64,000 nucleotides of DNA from Roseibacterium elongatum DSM 19469 (GTDB lineage Bacteria; Pseudomonadota; Alphaproteobacteria; Rhodobacterales; Rhodobacteraceae), in assembly GCF_000590925.1 (NCBI RefSeq), contig NZ_CP004372.1:1655001-1719000 (forward strand), read 5' to 3'. Shown piece after piece: positions 8,954 to 22,033 of the stretch. A program made the position numbers and the translations under genes. Below the pieces are notes generated by a model. It was not told the DNA's origin, did not search any database, and saw only the letters and a program-made list of their open reading frames with translations. Each line of letters begins with the position of its first letter. Position 1 is the first letter of the stretch.

Positions 8954-9337
8954 TCAGATCGCGATCAGTGTCAGGAAGGTGAGCGCGACCGATCCGATGA
9001 TCATGCCCCAGCCCATCTTGTCGGCGGTGTCCACCTCGAGGCCGCGTCCGGTGTCCCAGATCAGGTGCCGCACGCCGCCAAGCGCATGATACCAAAGGCC
9101 GAGCACCGACAGCGACATCACGATATCGCCGAGCACCGAGGTGATCAGACCGTTCACCGTGTCGAAATAGGCCGCCCCCGTGGCCGCCGCGATGAGCCAC
9201 CAGACGATCAGCACCGCCGAGACCAGCATCGCGTTGCCGGTGATGCGGTTCAGGATCGAAGTGATGGAATTGAGCTGCGGGCGGTAGACCTGCAGATGCG
9301 GTGACAGCGGACGGTTGCCGCGGTTCACGTCGGCCAT
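8954..9337 (-). CDS. sdhC: Succinate dehydrogenase cytochrome b556 subunit
   Basis: Haem-binding membrane subunit of complex II, 127 residues. The N-terminus RPLSPHLQVYR is the family signature. Three hydrophobic helices follow, and the axial haem ligand His84 lies in YHALGGVRHLIWDTGRG. First gene of sdhCDAB. Longer in-frame readings exist upstream, but they run through the operator and promoter region and do not resemble SdhC, so the ATG at 9337 is used. Confidence 0.95.
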   Translation of the reverse strand: MADVNRGNRPLSPHLQVYRPQLNSITSILNRITGNAMLVSAVLIVWWLIAAATGAAYFDTVNGLITSVLGDIVMSLSVLGLWYHALGGVRHLIWDTGRGLEVDTADKMGWGMIIGSVALTFLTLIAI

Positions 9338-9469
9338 GGCGGACACCCCTTTTGGTTGAGCTGTGGTCGGGTCGTTTGCCCATATCCATAGCGGGTTTTG
9401 CGGAACTGTCACGTCGAATGGCAAGAAATCGGGGCCGAATCCTGGGTCTAAACGCCGCAATTTGCATTT

Positions 9470-9500
9470 TGTGATCACGAAATTTCAACGTGTGATCACG
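9470..9500 (-). promoter_or_regulatory. Tandem GTGATCAC operator upstream of sdhCDAB
   Basis: Two perfect palindromes GTGATCAC at 9471-9478 and 9492-9499 with starts exactly 21 bp apart (two helical turns), about 134 bases before the sdhC start. In the operon sense a plausible -35 (TTGAAA) lies between the boxes. The same arrangement and spacing precede sucC at 16348-16376. The rest of the 9338-9695 gap holds the promoter region and a palindrome pair, with no gene. Confidence 0.75.
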
Positions 9501-9643
9501 AACTGTGCGCCTCGTCACGGTCTTGGCGATGACAAACACCGCGGTGCCGCCGCCCTGCGCAAGGGCCCGTCGCTCAGCAGCGGAAACCGCCCCGGCACAT
9601 CGCACAGAGATCCCGCACACGGCGCACCGATCGACAAACGCCT

Positions 9644-9688
9644 GTCCGGAAAACGCGAGTTTTCCGGACGGTTTTCTCGAGAAAACCG
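9644..9688. repeat. Palindrome pair after mesaconyl-CoA hydratase gene
   Basis: GTCCGGAAAAC-GCGA-GTTTTCCGGAC (9644-9669, 11-bp arms) is followed immediately by the perfect palindrome CGGTTTTCTCGAGAAAACCG (9669-9688). It lies directly after the mch stop on the minus strand. In the gene sense the CTCGAG-centred palindrome comes first, as it does after selU. Confidence 0.75.
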
Positions 9689-9695
9689 GCCCCGC

Positions 9696-10751
9696 CTAGA
9701 CGGGCATCAGCGCCCAGTAGTCGAGGTCCAGCAGGACATGCGGCAGGTACTTGCCATCCTCGCCCTTCAACTGCCCGGCCATGCCGCCCTCTTTCACCGC
9801 GACCAGCCGCAGGCGGATCGCGCCAACGCCCGGCGCCGGCGTTTCGGCGATCTCCAGCACCTCGGACCAGGCGCGCACGGTGTCGCCTGCGAAACACGGG
9901 TTGGTGTGGCTGCCGCCGTTGATCGCGACGAGGCATTGCGCATTGGCCAGCCCGTTGAAGGACAGTGCCCGCGCCATCGACATGACGTGACCGCCATAAA
10001 TCAGGCGCTTGCGATCCTCGCGCGGGGTGGCGTCGAAATGGGTTTTCGACGTGTTCTGCCACAGGCGCGTGGCCATCATGTGCTCGGCTTCCTCGATGGT
10101 GACGCCATCGACATGGTCGATGACCTCGCCCACCTGATAATCCGACAGGCGATGCGGCTCGCCGGCCTGGACGAAATCATAGGCCGAAAAATCGATCCCG
10201 CCGGGCATGACCAGCTTTTCCGGTTTCACCGACGGGGCAAGCTCGGGCACCACCGTTTCGGGCGCGGGGGCATCGAGGTCGCGTTTGCGCACCATCACCC
10301 AACGGGCGAATTCCATCACCGCCAGACCGTGCTGGTTGCGCCCCGTGGTGCGCACATACACCACCCCGGTCTTGCCCGAACTGTTCTGTTTCAGCCCGAT
10401 CACCTCGGACGAGGACCGGATCGTGTCGCCCACATAGACCGGCCGCAGCCAGCGCGCCTCGGCATAGCCGAGATTGGCCACCGCGTTCAGCGAGACATCC
10501 GGTACCGATTTGCCGAACACGATGTGAAACGCCGCCAGATCGTCCAACGGGCTTTCGGGCAGCCCGCTGGCGCGCGCGAACTCGTCCGAGGAATAGAGCG
10601 CGTGGCGCGCCGGGTAGAGCGCGTGATAGAGCGCCCGCTCGCCGCCCGATACCGTGCGCGGCACCGCATGCTGGATCACGTCGCCGACGGTGTAATCCTC
10701 GAAGAAACGGCCGGGGTTGGTCTTGGCCTGCGGGCCTGCATCCTTGGGCAT
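9696..10751 (-). CDS. mch: Mesaconyl-CoA hydratase (beta-methylmalyl-CoA dehydratase)
   Basis: Two-domain MaoC/hot-dog hydratase of 351 residues that interconverts mesaconyl-CoA and beta-methylmalyl-CoA, a late step of the ethylmalonyl-CoA pathway. The N-terminus GRFFEDYTVGDVIQHAVPRT and the first hydratase-like half are followed by a second MaoC half (EPHRLSDYQVGEVIDHVDGV), ending LDLDYWALMPV. It is the last gene of an operon with a malyl-CoA thioesterase/lyase paralogue, and ecm lies at the window edge, which supports the pathway assignment. Only four bases separate it from the DUF1737 gene. The stop runs straight into the palindrome pair. Confidence 0.9.
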   Translation of the reverse strand: MPKDAGPQAKTNPGRFFEDYTVGDVIQHAVPRTVSGGERALYHALYPARHALYSSDEFARASGLPESPLDDLAAFHIVFGKSVPDVSLNAVANLGYAEARWLRPVYVGDTIRSSSEVIGLKQNSSGKTGVVYVRTTGRNQHGLAVMEFARWVMVRKRDLDAPAPETVVPELAPSVKPEKLVMPGGIDFSAYDFVQAGEPHRLSDYQVGEVIDHVDGVTIEEAEHMMATRLWQNTSKTHFDATPREDRKRLIYGGHVMSMARALSFNGLANAQCLVAINGGSHTNPCFAGDTVRAWSEVLEIAETPAPGVGAIRLRLVAVKEGGMAGQLKGEDGKYLPHVLLDLDYWALMPV

Positions 10752-10755
10752 GAGG

Positions 10756-10959
10756 TCACTGCGCTCCCAGTTTCATGTCAGGGGAATAGGGGGTGTCTAC
10801 CTCTTTGGTGACGGCCTGCCCGCAGCGCATCACGCCGCGGGCCGCGTCAAAGGCGTATTGCGGGTCGCCATATGGCGTCCACCCCTTCGCGATCGCCTCC
10901 GACACCTTGTGGCAAAAGGCCTGCGTGTCGTCTTCGGTCAGGAAGCGGTAGAGGGTCAT
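10756..10959 (-). CDS. DUF1737 small protein
   Basis: A 67-residue cytoplasmic protein starting MTLYRFLTEDDTQAFCHKVS and containing KGWTPYGDP, typical of the DUF1737 family. No catalytic residues can be assigned and the function is unknown. Its start overlaps the end of the NnrU-like gene (ATGA), and mch follows after four bases, so it is translated within the mcl2-mch operon. Confidence 0.8.
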   Translation of the reverse strand: MTLYRFLTEDDTQAFCHKVSEAIAKGWTPYGDPQYAFDAARGVMRCGQAVTKEVDTPYSPDMKLGAQ

Positions 10960-11519
10960 GCGCCCCCCACGGGGAAGGGGTAATACCCCAGCCAGGTGTG
11001 GATCAGCGCGACGATGCCATAGAGCACCAGCGCCACACCAAAGGCGATCGCGTCGTTCTTGACGCTGGGATTGGCGGGGCGCTCCCAGGTCGGTTCGGCC
11101 TTGTTGATCAGGATCACCGACAATACCGCCCAGAACAGCATGCCCCCGAACAGCAGGATCGAGGCCAGATCGCCGTTCACCAGCAGGTGCCCAACCGCCC
11201 AGCTTTTCACGCCGGTCAGCTGTTTGTGGCGCACGCGGGCCGACATCGTGCCGGCGACGCCCGAAAGCGCAAAGAACCAGAACCCGATCAGCACCAGCAG
11301 GTTGCTGATATGGATCATGAAACTCGGCGGAACCCAGACGGTCACCAGCGCGGCCGACCGATAGCCGATCACCATCAGCACGATGGCGGCCAGCAGCGCC
11401 ACGGCCACCAGCCCCTTGCCCTTGTCGCCCATCGCGGCCCGCTTGGCCGGGACCAGCCGCTTGAACAGATGCCCGCCGATCCAGAGCGCGATGCCGAGAA
11501 TAAGTAGTAGGTAGCCCAT
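10956..11519 (-). CDS. NnrU family membrane protein
   Basis: Integral membrane protein of 187 residues in the NnrU family (named for a nitric-oxide-related gene, with no proven activity). It has about five hydrophobic helices starting at the N-terminus (MGYLLLILGIALWIGGHLFK), and family features such as HISNLLVLIGFWFFA and the HTWLGYYPFPVG end. A longer frame reads upstream, but ATG at 11519 begins the first helix. It sits between two ethylmalonyl-CoA pathway genes, which says more about operon membership than about nitrogen metabolism. Confidence 0.85.
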   Translation of the reverse strand: MGYLLLILGIALWIGGHLFKRLVPAKRAAMGDKGKGLVAVALLAAIVLMVIGYRSAALVTVWVPPSFMIHISNLLVLIGFWFFALSGVAGTMSARVRHKQLTGVKSWAVGHLLVNGDLASILLFGGMLFWAVLSVILINKAEPTWERPANPSVKNDAIAFGVALVLYGIVALIHTWLGYYPFPVGGA

Positions 11520-11590
11520 GGTAGCCTCTCCACTGCTGCCGAATTGCGTTGCTTGCGGACCTGACACGAGTGCGGGCCGCAAGCAAGATG

Positions 11591-12466
11591 TCAGGCGGCC
11601 TCGGCGGCCTCCAGCTCGGCAATGGCGCGCGCCTTGGCCAGCGTGGCGCGGGCGGTGTCGACATGCAGGTTTTCGACGATCTTGCCATCGACCACGGCCA
11701 CGGCCTGACCTTCGGCCACGGCCTCCTCATAGGCGGCGATCTGTCGGCGGGCGAGGTCGATCTCGTCGTCCGACGGGGCGAAGACCTCGTTCGCGATCGC
11801 GACCTGCGCGGGGTGGATCACCGTCTTGCCGTCGAACCCGTAATCGCGCCCTTCCTCGCATTCGGCACGCAGACCCTCCTCATCGCGGAACGCGTTGTAG
11901 ACACCGTCGACGCAGACGATGCCATGCGCGCGCGCCGCCAGAAGACAGGTCTGCAACGAGGTCAGCATCGCGCCACGCGTGCGGCTGCCCAGTTCCTTGG
12001 CCAGGTCGTTGGTGCCCATGATGAAGCCCGCCATGCGCGGGGCCTCGGCGATATGCATCGCGTTCAGGATGCCCATCGGCGTTTCCATCATGGCCCAGAT
12101 GGTCGTGTTCGCGGTCTCGGAATAGGCATCCAGCCGGTCGGCCAGTTTCTCGATATCGGTGGCCTTGTTCACCTTGGGCACGAGAATCGCCTGCGGCCCG
12201 ATTGCGGCGATGGCGTCCAGATCGTCATTGCCCCATTCTGTGTCGAAGCCATTGATGCGCACCAGCTGCGCGCGCGGGCCATAGCCGCCCCGGGCCAGTG
12301 TTTCGGCCAAAAGCTTGCGTGCATTGGGTTTTTCCTCGGCCGCGACGGCATCTTCGAGGTCGAAGATGATCGCGTCCACGGCCATGGTCTTGGCCTTTTC
12401 AAGCGCCCGGGGCTTGGAGCCCGGAATATACAGAACCGACCGATACGGGTGCGCGCGATGTCCCAT
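11591..12466 (-). CDS. mcl2: (3S)-malyl-CoA thioesterase / malyl-CoA lyase paralogue (Mcl2-like)
   Basis: Citrate-lyase-beta family enzyme of 291 residues. From family knowledge it fits the Mcl2 branch (MGHRAHPYRSVLYIPGSK start, IIFDLEDAV, AMMETPMG, GTNDLAKELGSR, FDGKTVIHPAQ) rather than the longer Mcl1 lyase. Mcl2 hydrolyses (S)-malyl-CoA to malate and CoA, completing the apparent malate synthase reaction of ethylmalonyl-CoA pathway organisms. The acidic residues in LEDA and MMET are the expected metal ligands. The start is set by an excellent GGAGGG site five bases before ATG. First gene of a four-gene operon with nnrU-like, DUF1737 and mch. Mcl1 activity cannot be excluded. Confidence 0.8.
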   Translation of the reverse strand: MGHRAHPYRSVLYIPGSKPRALEKAKTMAVDAIIFDLEDAVAAEEKPNARKLLAETLARGGYGPRAQLVRINGFDTEWGNDDLDAIAAIGPQAILVPKVNKATDIEKLADRLDAYSETANTTIWAMMETPMGILNAMHIAEAPRMAGFIMGTNDLAKELGSRTRGAMLTSLQTCLLAARAHGIVCVDGVYNAFRDEEGLRAECEEGRDYGFDGKTVIHPAQVAIANEVFAPSDDEIDLARRQIAAYEEAVAEGQAVAVVDGKIVENLHVDTARATLAKARAIAELEAAEAA

Positions 12467-13898
<1,432 letters not shown>

Positions 13899-13919
13899 TC
13901 GGCGGTCTTTGAGAAAGCC

Positions 13920-13948
13920 AAAGGGCGGCCCTGGTGGCCGCCCTTTTT
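13920..13948 (+). terminator. Intrinsic terminator of mdh
   Basis: AAGGGCGGCC-CTGGT-GGCCGCCCTT forms a ten-pair stem followed by a T-run (13944-13948), about 20 bases after the mdh stop. It also separates mdh from the convergent secreted-protein gene. Confidence 0.93.
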
Positions 13949-13954
13949 CGTGGC

Positions 13955-14902
13955 TCATTGCGATGGCACGTTGCGCTGATGCACGTAGCGTCCGCCGATA
14001 TGTCGCCAGACGCCATAGGGCTGGTTGATCCCACGGTAGTTCTGTACCCAGAGGTCGGGAAACCCCTCGGACAGCTGCGCGGTATCCAGCCAGGCCGCCA
14101 CGCCGGTGGTCTGGTAGGCCGGCCGAAGCGCACCACCCGGCGCGGCGGTGAAGACGAATGTGCCCACCCCCGTGATGCCGTAGCTGTATGTGCTCACCCC
14201 ATGCTCCACCACCAGGATGCGCCGGCCATCCGGCAGGGCAGCCAGGCTGGCTGACACATCCGTTTCAGGCTGTTGCGCGAGGACGCCCGCCATGACTTGC
14301 GCGGCCAGCGCCGTCGCCTGCGGGTCGCGCAGCTGCGGGTCCACGCGGACGAAGCGCGCGCCATCGGTTGCGGGCGTGACCACCGGCGCGGTCAATGGGG
14401 CCGCACCGCAGGTGGCCATGGCGCGATCCACCGCCGCCGGGCGGTTGCCCAGCACATAGGGCAGGGGGTTCGAGTCCGCCTGATACAGCGCGACGGTCAC
14501 GCTTTGCGCGTTGCGCAAGGCGCGCAGCAACGTGCCATGGCGGGACGGGTCATAGGGGATCGCTGCATGCTGGTACTCCACCAGGTTCAGCGGCGTCATG
14601 TAGAGGCGGTGGGTCTGCCCGCCATCCACCCGAATGAACACGGGCAAGAGCGGCTCATGACCGAATGCACCGCCAAAAGCCACCAAGCCGATTTCGAACG
14701 GCCCGCCACCGCGGCAGGTCAGCATCAGGCAAGCGGCATTCTCGCCGCGGGTCCAGCAGGCCCCTTGCCCCGGCCCAAAGCGGTCGGGGTCGAAGATCGG
14801 GCCCCAGCCATTCGTCTGGGCGGTGGCTGACCCAAGGGCCGCACCCGCCAGGCCGACCAGCACAGCCGCCCCTATGGCGCGACCGACGGTAAGAATGCGC
14901 AT
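13955..14902 (-). CDS. Secreted protein of unknown function
   Basis: A 315-residue protein with a clear Sec signal peptide (basic MRILTVGR, then AAVLVGLAGAALGSATA with probable cleavage before QTNGW). The mature part has paired cysteines (ACWTRGENAACLMLTC) and an N-terminal half resembling an invasion-associated-locus-B-like or periplasmic beta domain, but I cannot assign a family. The C-terminal half has VVEHGVSTYSYGITG and ends VWRHIGGRYVHQRNVPSQ. The start is chosen at the ATG that begins the signal peptide; an upstream in-frame ATG is less suitable. It converges on mdh and diverges from pepT. Confidence 0.75.
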   Translation of the reverse strand: MRILTVGRAIGAAVLVGLAGAALGSATAQTNGWGPIFDPDRFGPGQGACWTRGENAACLMLTCRGGGPFEIGLVAFGGAFGHEPLLPVFIRVDGGQTHRLYMTPLNLVEYQHAAIPYDPSRHGTLLRALRNAQSVTVALYQADSNPLPYVLGNRPAAVDRAMATCGAAPLTAPVVTPATDGARFVRVDPQLRDPQATALAAQVMAGVLAQQPETDVSASLAALPDGRRILVVEHGVSTYSYGITGVGTFVFTAAPGGALRPAYQTTGVAAWLDTAQLSEGFPDLWVQNYRGINQPYGVWRHIGGRYVHQRNVPSQ

Positions 14903-15047
14903 CTCAAATCCCTGTTCGCAAACGATAACGTCGGTTGGAAAAATGCCGACCACACCGGGGTTTGGGCAAGGGTTTTCTCATCCGGGGGTGGTTGACTTCA
15001 CCCCCGTCCGGTCGCTTCATCGCCGCGTGACCAAAAGGACGCCGCCC

Positions 15048-16304
15048 ATGCCCCGCGATTTCGACGCCGAACTGGAACAGCGCCTGTTGCGCTACACCGC
15101 CATCGACAGCCAGAGCGACGAGACCTCGCCCAGCCAGCCCTCGACCGCGATCCAGCTCGACATGCAGCACCTGCTGGTGGCGGAATTGAGGGAAATGGGC
15201 GCGCAGGACGTGACCCTCACCGATTATGGCGCGGTGCTGGCCACCATTCCCGGCACCGTGCCGGGCCCGACCATCGGCTTTCTCGCCCATGTCGATACGG
15301 CCCCGCAGTTCAACGCCACCGGGGTCAAGCCGCGCGTCATCCGCGGGTATAATGGCGGCGCGATCACCTACCCCGATGCGCCCGAATTGCAATTGACCCC
15401 CGAGGCGTTTCCCTACCTTGCCGAAAAGCAGGGCCATGACATCGTCACCGCCTCGGGCACGACGCTCTTGGGGGCCGATGACAAGGCGGGGGTCGCGATC
15501 ATCATGACCGCCGCGCGCCAGATGCTGGCCGACCCCGCCATGACACGCGGCCCCGTGCGCATCGCCTTTACCCCCGACGAGGAAATCGGACGCGGTGTGG
15601 ACGAACGCCTGCCGCAGGATCTGGGCGCCGATTTCGCCTACACCTTCGATGGCGGCAAGGTCGGCGAACTGGAATACGAGACCTTCTCGGCCGATGGCGC
15701 CCATGTCGAGATCGAGGGCGTGTCGATCCACCCCGGCTTCGCCACCGGCAAGCTGGTCAACGCCCTGCACCTCGCGGCCAGGATCATCGACATGCTGCCG
15801 CAAGCCACCATGACGCCCGAGACGACCGCCGATCGCGACGGGTTCTGGATGGTGACCGACCTCAATGGCAATGCGGCCCATGCCAGCCTGCGGTTCATCC
15901 TGCGCGATTTCGAGCGCGAGGGCCTGGCCGCCAAGGGAGAGATGATCAGACAGGTCTGCGCCGCTGTGCAGACGACCGAACCGCGCGCCAGGATCACCTG
16001 CGAGATCCGCAAGCAGTATCGCAACATGCGCTACTGGCTCGAGCAGGACATGACGCCGGTCGAGCTTGCGCGCGATGCACTGCGCGAACTTGGGCTGGAG
16101 GCGGTCAGCGTGCCGATCCGGGGCGGCACCGATGGCTCGCGCCTGACGGAAATGGGGGTGCCGTGCCCCAACCTCTTTACCGGCATGCAGAATATTCACG
16201 GGCCGCTGGAATGGATCTCGGTGCAGGACATGGCCCTGGCCACGCGGCTTTGCCTGACGCTGACACAGCGGGCGGTCCAGACCGAGTCGCCGGCGACGTC
16301 CTGA
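15048..16304 (+). CDS. pepT: Peptidase T (tripeptide aminopeptidase)
   Basis: Di-zinc M20 family aminopeptidase releasing N-terminal residues from tripeptides; 418 residues. Metal and catalytic residues are visible: His81 and Asp83 (HVDTA), Asp144 (LLGADDKAG), Glu178/179 (TPDEEIG), a dimerisation-domain HPGFATGK, and the final metal histidine in GGTDGSRLTEMGVPCPN...NIHGPLEW. The ATG at 15048 gives the family N-terminus. A much longer upstream reading would overlap the secreted gene's signal region. No signal peptide, so it is cytoplasmic. Confidence 0.95.
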   Translation: MPRDFDAELEQRLLRYTAIDSQSDETSPSQPSTAIQLDMQHLLVAELREMGAQDVTLTDYGAVLATIPGTVPGPTIGFLAHVDTAPQFNATGVKPRVIRGYNGGAITYPDAPELQLTPEAFPYLAEKQGHDIVTASGTTLLGADDKAGVAIIMTAARQMLADPAMTRGPVRIAFTPDEEIGRGVDERLPQDLGADFAYTFDGGKVGELEYETFSADGAHVEIEGVSIHPGFATGKLVNALHLAARIIDMLPQATMTPETTADRDGFWMVTDLNGNAAHASLRFILRDFEREGLAAKGEMIRQVCAAVQTTEPRARITCEIRKQYRNMRYWLEQDMTPVELARDALRELGLEAVSVPIRGGTDGSRLTEMGVPCPNLFTGMQNIHGPLEWISVQDMALATRLCLTLTQRAVQTESPATS

Positions 16305-16345
16305 GTCGTTTCAGTATGCCGCCGCATACATCTGATGCCGCTAAC

Positions 16346-16377
16346 GTGTGATCACACTTTTTCCGGCTGTGATCACA
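16346..16377 (+). promoter_or_regulatory. Tandem GTGATCAC operator upstream of sucC
   Basis: GTGTGATCACAC (16346-16357, perfect) and TGTGATCACA (16368-16377, perfect). The core GTGATCAC octamers start at 16348 and 16369, exactly 21 bp apart, about 110 bases before the sucC start. The spacing equals that of the pair before sdhC. The half-sites resemble CRP, but they abut without the six-base CRP spacer. Confidence 0.75.
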
Positions 16378-16486
16378 AATGTCGGTTTTTGTAGCCTGAA
16401 CAGGGCTTCGCGCGGTTTTTGCCTGTAATGCGCGTTCCGGTTGTGCTTAAGCGTTAGGCGACTAGCACCAGTGACGGGACAGTTTC

Positions 16487-17680
16487 ATGAACATTCATGA
16501 ATACCAGGCGAAGGCCCTGCTTCGCGACTACGGCGCCCCGGTTTCCGAAGGTCACCTCGTGACCCGGGCCGAAGAGGCAAAGACAATTGCGGGCGAACTC
16601 GACGGACCCATTTGGGTGGTCAAGGCGCAGATCCACGCCGGCGGCCGCGGCAAGGGCCACTTCGTCGAGGAGATCGCGGGCGAAAAGGGCGGTGTGCGCC
16701 TGGCCCGGTCGGTCGAAGAGGCCGCCGAAGAGGCCAAGAAGATGCTCGGCCGTACCCTCGTCACGCATCAGACGGGCCCTGCCGGCAAGCAGGTCAACCG
16801 CGTCTATATCGAAGACGGCTCGGACATCGCCCGCGAGCTGTACCTTGCCTTTCTCGTCGACCGTCAGAGCAGCCGCATCTCGATCGTCGCCTCGACCGAA
16901 GGTGGCATGGATATCGAGGACGTCGCGGCCTCGACCCCCGAGAAGATCCTGAATTTCTCGATCGATCCGGTCACGGGCTACATGCCCTATCACGGCCGCC
17001 GCGTCGCCTTCGCCCTCGGGCTCGAGGGGCCGCAGGTCAAGCAATGCGTGTCGCTTCTCGGCTGCCTCTACAAGGCCTTCACCGAGAAGGACATGGAGAT
17101 GCTCGAGATCAACCCGCTGATCGTCACGACCGACGGCAATCTCAAGCTGCTCGACGCCAAGCTGGGCTTTGACGGCAACGCGCTCTATCGCCAGCCCGAC
17201 GTGGCCGACCTGCGCGACGTGACCGAGGAGGACCCCAAGGAACTCGAAGCGTCCAAATACGACCTCAACTACATCGCGCTCGATGGCGAGATCGGCTGCA
17301 TGGTCAACGGCGCGGGCCTGGCCATGGCGACCATGGACATCATCAAGCTCTATGGCGCCGAACCGGCCAACTTCCTCGACGTGGGCGGCGGTGCGACCAA
17401 GGAAAAAGTGACCGAGGCGTTCAAGATCATCACTTCCGACGAGAACGTGAAGGGCATCCTGGTCAACATCTTCGGCGGCATCATGCGCTGCGACATCATC
17501 GCCGAGGGCGTGATCGCTGCGGTGAAGGAAGTCGGCCTTCAGGTGCCGCTGGTGGTGCGCCTCGAAGGGACCAATGTCGAAAAGGGCAAGGAGATCATCG
17601 CATCCTCGGGCCTGAACGTGATCGCGGCAGACGACCTCAAGGACGGTGCCGAGAAGATCGTCAAAGCGGTCAAGGGGTAA
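16487..17680 (+). CDS. sucC: Succinyl-CoA synthetase beta subunit (ADP/GDP-forming)
   Basis: TCA enzyme subunit of 397 residues that binds nucleotide and succinate and couples succinyl-CoA cleavage to ATP or GTP formation. The N-terminus [16 protein letters not shown] begins the ATP-grasp fold. [12 protein letters not shown] is the nucleotide-binding loop. The C-terminal ligase domain carries [18 protein letters not shown] and [16 protein letters not shown]. First gene of the long suc-lpd cluster, preceded by the tandem operator. sucD follows after five bases. Confidence 0.97.
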   Translation: MNIHEYQAKALLRDYGAPVSEGHLVTRAEEAKTIAGELDGPIWVVKAQIHAGGRGKGHFVEEIAGEKGGVRLARSVEEAAEEAKKMLGRTLVTHQTGPAGKQVNRVYIEDGSDIARELYLAFLVDRQSSRISIVASTEGGMDIEDVAASTPEKILNFSIDPVTGYMPYHGRRVAFALGLEGPQVKQCVSLLGCLYKAFTEKDMEMLEINPLIVTTDGNLKLLDAKLGFDGNALYRQPDVADLRDVTEEDPKELEASKYDLNYIALDGEIGCMVNGAGLAMATMDIIKLYGAEPANFLDVGGGATKEKVTEAFKIITSDENVKGILVNIFGGIMRCDIIAEGVIAAVKEVGLQVPLVVRLEGTNVEKGKEIIASSGLNVIAADDLKDGAEKIVKAVKG

Positions 17681-17685
17681 GGAAA

Positions 17686-18567
17686 ATGGCAGTCCTCGTA
17701 GACAAGAACACCAAGGTCATCTGTCAGGGCTTCACCGGCTCTCAGGGCACTTTCCACTCCGAACAGGCCATCGCCTACGGCACCAAGATGGTCGGCGGCG
17801 TCACCCCCGGCAAAGGCGGCCAGACCCATCTGGACCTGCCCGTCTTCAACTCGGTGCACGAGGCCAGGCACGCGACCGAGGCCAACGCATCGGTCATCTA
17901 CGTGCCCCCGCCCTTTGCCGCCGACTCGATCCTCGAGGCGATCGACGCCGAGATGGACCTGATCGTCTGCATCACCGAAGGCATCCCGGTGCTCGACATG
18001 ATGAAGGTCAAGCGCGCGCTGGAAAACTCGGATGCGGTCCTGATCGGGCCGAACTGCCCCGGTGTCATCACGCCCGACGCCTGCAAGATCGGCATCATGC
18101 CCGGCCATATCCACAAGCGTGGCAAGGTCGGCGTCGTGTCCCGCTCAGGCACGCTGACCTACGAGGCGGTCAAGCAGACCACCGATGTGGGCCTTGGCCA
18201 GTCGACCTGCGTCGGCATTGGCGGCGACCCGATCAAGGGGACCGAACATATCGACGTGCTGGAATGGTTCCTCGCCGATGACGAGACCGAGGCGATCATC
18301 ATGATCGGCGAGATCGGCGGCTCGGCCGAGGAAGAGGCCGCCCAGTTCCTTGCCGACGAGAAGAAAAAGGGCCGCTGGAAGCCGACCGCAGGCTTCATCG
18401 CGGGCCGTACCGCCCCGCCGGGCCGTCGCATGGGCCACGCCGGCGCCATCGTCGCCGGCGGCAAGGGCGGTGCCGAGGACAAGATCGAGGCGATGCAAAG
18501 CGCCGGGATCGTGGTCGCCGACAGCCCCGCCGGTCTAGGCGAGGCAGTCCTGAAAGCGATCGGCTGA
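17686..18567 (+). CDS. sucD: Succinyl-CoA synthetase alpha subunit
   Basis: CoA-binding subunit of succinyl-CoA synthetase, 293 residues. N-terminal CoA-binding Rossmann domain ([19 protein letters not shown]). The phospho-histidine His251 lies in [14 protein letters not shown], and [11 protein letters not shown] is the power-helix region. Only five bases after sucC, so co-translated. A structured GC-rich spacer follows before the next gene. Confidence 0.97.
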   Translation: MAVLVDKNTKVICQGFTGSQGTFHSEQAIAYGTKMVGGVTPGKGGQTHLDLPVFNSVHEARHATEANASVIYVPPPFAADSILEAIDAEMDLIVCITEGIPVLDMMKVKRALENSDAVLIGPNCPGVITPDACKIGIMPGHIHKRGKVGVVSRSGTLTYEAVKQTTDVGLGQSTCVGIGGDPIKGTEHIDVLEWFLADDETEAIIMIGEIGGSAEEEAAQFLADEKKKGRWKPTAGFIAGRTAPPGRRMGHAGAIVAGGKGGAEDKIEAMQSAGIVVADSPAGLGEAVLKAIG

Positions 18568-18796
18568 CATCATGCCCACCCGCGCAGACACATGCCGGAT
18601 CGCAGGGCGGGCCACGGGCACGCGGCCCGTGACCGCCTGGCCGGCCTGCGCGGGGGGCACACCCGGTCGGGACGGGGCACGCCACGCCCGGTCCGTGACC
18701 GCCGGCCGGAACACGCCCCCCGGACAACGGGGGGGCCGTGACATGGCCCGGCAGCCGCAAGGGACAGGCGTATAGCTACGGGGAGGAGCCGCAGCC
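18568..18796 (+). other. Structured GC-rich spacer inside the suc operon
   Basis: Non-coding stretch with two clear hairpins. CACGGGC-ACGCG-GCCCGTG (18613-18631) is enclosed by CGCAGG/CCTGCG (18601-18606 with 18645-18650). CCCCCCG-GACAA-CGGGGGG lies at 18716-18734. Neither has a T-run, so they are probably RNA-stability or attenuation elements between sucD and the downstream genes rather than terminators. Confidence 0.55.
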
Positions 18797-19000
18797 ATGA
18801 CGACGGAAAAGGAACTCAGCCGGATCGCCTATTGGCGCATGGCCCACGGTCTCGGGGCCGCGGCCCTTCTGGCGCTGGCCGCCGCGACCTTCGTCGCGCT
18901 GCCCACCCCGCCGCAAGCCGCGCTCGAGATGGCGCCGCCCGTACCGCTTGGCGTTCCCCTGTCCGAGGGTGCGGCGATCACCATGGCGTCGAACGACTGA
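18797..19000 (+). CDS. Small membrane protein between sucD and sucA
   Basis: A 67-residue protein with a strong ribosome site (GGGGAGGAG). A basic, polar N-terminus (MTTEKELSRIAYWRMAHG) is followed by one hydrophobic helix (about 19-36), then a proline-rich tail likely outside the membrane. I recognise no family. Location between succinyl-CoA synthetase and 2-oxoglutarate dehydrogenase suggests co-expression with the TCA enzymes, but no role can be assigned. It could also be read as an uncleaved signal anchor. Confidence 0.6.
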   Translation: MTTEKELSRIAYWRMAHGLGAAALLALAAATFVALPTPPQAALEMAPPVPLGVPLSEGAAITMASND

Positions 19001-19066
19001 TATTTCACTGCGCCGCCGCGCCCGGTCTTGCGCGCCGGCGGCGACCCGCTCACCAAAGGTGCTCAA

Positions 19067-22027
<2,961 letters not shown>

Positions 22028-22033
22028 CAAGAC

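Noticed and set aside
9470..9500. CRP-type binding site
   Set aside because: CRP needs TGTGA and TCACA separated by six bases; here the halves abut, so the palindrome is of another type.
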